DNA of 6,211 nucleotides from Prevotellaceae bacterium (GTDB taxonomy: Bacteria; Bacteroidota; Bacteroidia; Bacteroidales; Bacteroidaceae), in assembly GCA_003150315.1 (NCBI GenBank), contig QAML01000019.1:1-6211 (forward strand), written 5' to 3'. This document shows positions 5,786-6,211 of the stretch, one piece after another. The translations under genes were made by a program, and so were the position numbers. The first letter of the stretch is position 1, and each line of letters starts with the position of its first letter. Below the pieces are notes generated by a model, which saw only the letters and a list, made by a program, of their open reading frames with translations, was not told the DNA's origin and made no database searches.

Positions 5786-6211
5786 ACCTATATGAATTGA
5801 TTCAACAGAGAGGTATAGAGTCAATCGGTAGATTTTACTCTACTTATCGAGGTATAGTGATAACTTCCGACGACCCTGACTCTCAGAATAAGGTATGTGT
5901 ATATCTCCCGAGTGTCTTAAGGGGTGTAGAAGTATGGGCCTATCCCAAACATCAACAAGGAGGTCCCGGTTCTGGATTCAAATGGTTATCTCCTCGTGAG
6001 GGTTCTATAGTATATATAGAATTTGAAAACGGGGACCCGAGACACCCCCTCTGGTCTTATCATGGCTGGGCAATCGGAGAGATGCCTCCCGAATTGGATA
6101 AGCCTCACGTACTTGGGTTTATTACACCCAAGGGCAATAAGATTATACTGGATGAAAGTGAATCGGGAGTATTAACTGCAATAATCCAACAAAATATAAT
6201 TGTTAAGTCTC
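5782..6211 (+). CDS. gpV/gp5-like baseplate spike protein with OB fold, partial at 3' end
   Basis: The frame stays open to the window edge and gives 143 residues. Residues about 20-97 match the OB fold of gpV/gp5/VgrG-type spikes: a YRGIVITSDDPDSQNKVCVY opening, VWAYPKHQQGGPGSGFKWLSP in the middle, and EGSIVYIEFENGDPRHPLW closing. The last is the very typical 'G-D-x-V-x-V-E-F-E-x-G-D-P-x-x-P-x-W' signature. After it, FITPKGNKIILDES (113-126) followed by TAIIQQNIIVKS resembles the link into the triple-stranded beta-helix of the spike. No lysozyme domain appears between OB fold and this strand-rich start, unlike T4 gp5. The protein would sit trimeric under the hub and pierce the outer envelope. 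The rest of the gene, including any beta-helix, apex or enzymatic domain, lies beyond the window. Confidence 0.88.
   Translation, partial: MNLYELIQQRGIESIGRFYSTYRGIVITSDDPDSQNKVCVYLPSVLRGVEVWAYPKHQQGGPGSGFKWLSPREGSIVYIEFENGDPRHPLWSYHGWAIGEMPPELDKPHVLGFITPKGNKIILDESESGVLTAIIQQNIIVKS

Noticed and set aside
213..6211. Extracellular contractile injection system (Afp/PVC-like) rather than a phage
   Set aside because: The hub and spike are separate proteins, the tape measure is TP901-type, and a frameshifting chaperone seems to precede it. All three point to a phage or prophage tail. A tailocin cannot be excluded from this window alone.

Overview
The window is a stretch of a contractile-tailed (myovirus-type) phage or prophage, covering the junction between tail-tube assembly and the central baseplate hub. 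Everything identifiable lies on the + strand, in one tightly packed co-directional block. Host clues are weak. No start codon has a well-placed strong Shine-Dalgarno sequence, leaders are A/T-rich, and base composition is moderate, which fits a Bacteroidota host. This is an inference from style, not a marker gene.

Layout. Positions 1-176 hold the C-terminal end of a gene whose start lies outside the window. It looks like the 3' (T-like) part of a tail assembly chaperone, and a textbook -1 slippery heptamer (TTTTTTC) sits at 3-9. A strong terminator-like hairpin (150-190) overlaps its stop codon. Next come a TP901-type tail tape-measure protein (213-2309), a CIS-tube-domain hub/tube-initiation protein (2320-3330), a stand-alone LysM baseplate protein (3327-3602), a gpD/gp27-like hub in two consecutive overlapping genes (3589-4143 and 4115-5785), and the start of a gpV/gp5-like spike protein with an OB fold (5782 to the window end). 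No gap between genes exceeds 36 bases, and the last five genes are almost contiguous or overlap.

How they work together (family knowledge). Chaperone proteins coat the tape measure. The tape measure sets tail length. The LysM/CIS-tube proteins join the tube to the hub. The gp27-like hub carries the gp5-like spike that pierces the envelope. The order chaperone, tape measure, LysM/tube protein, gpD-like hub, spike matches the PBSX xkdN-O-P-Q type module. Two proteins that are commonly single polypeptides in related systems (CIS-tube+LysM and the gpD hub) are each split in two here. That and the putative frameshift site are the main points of interest. No entirely new system is evident.
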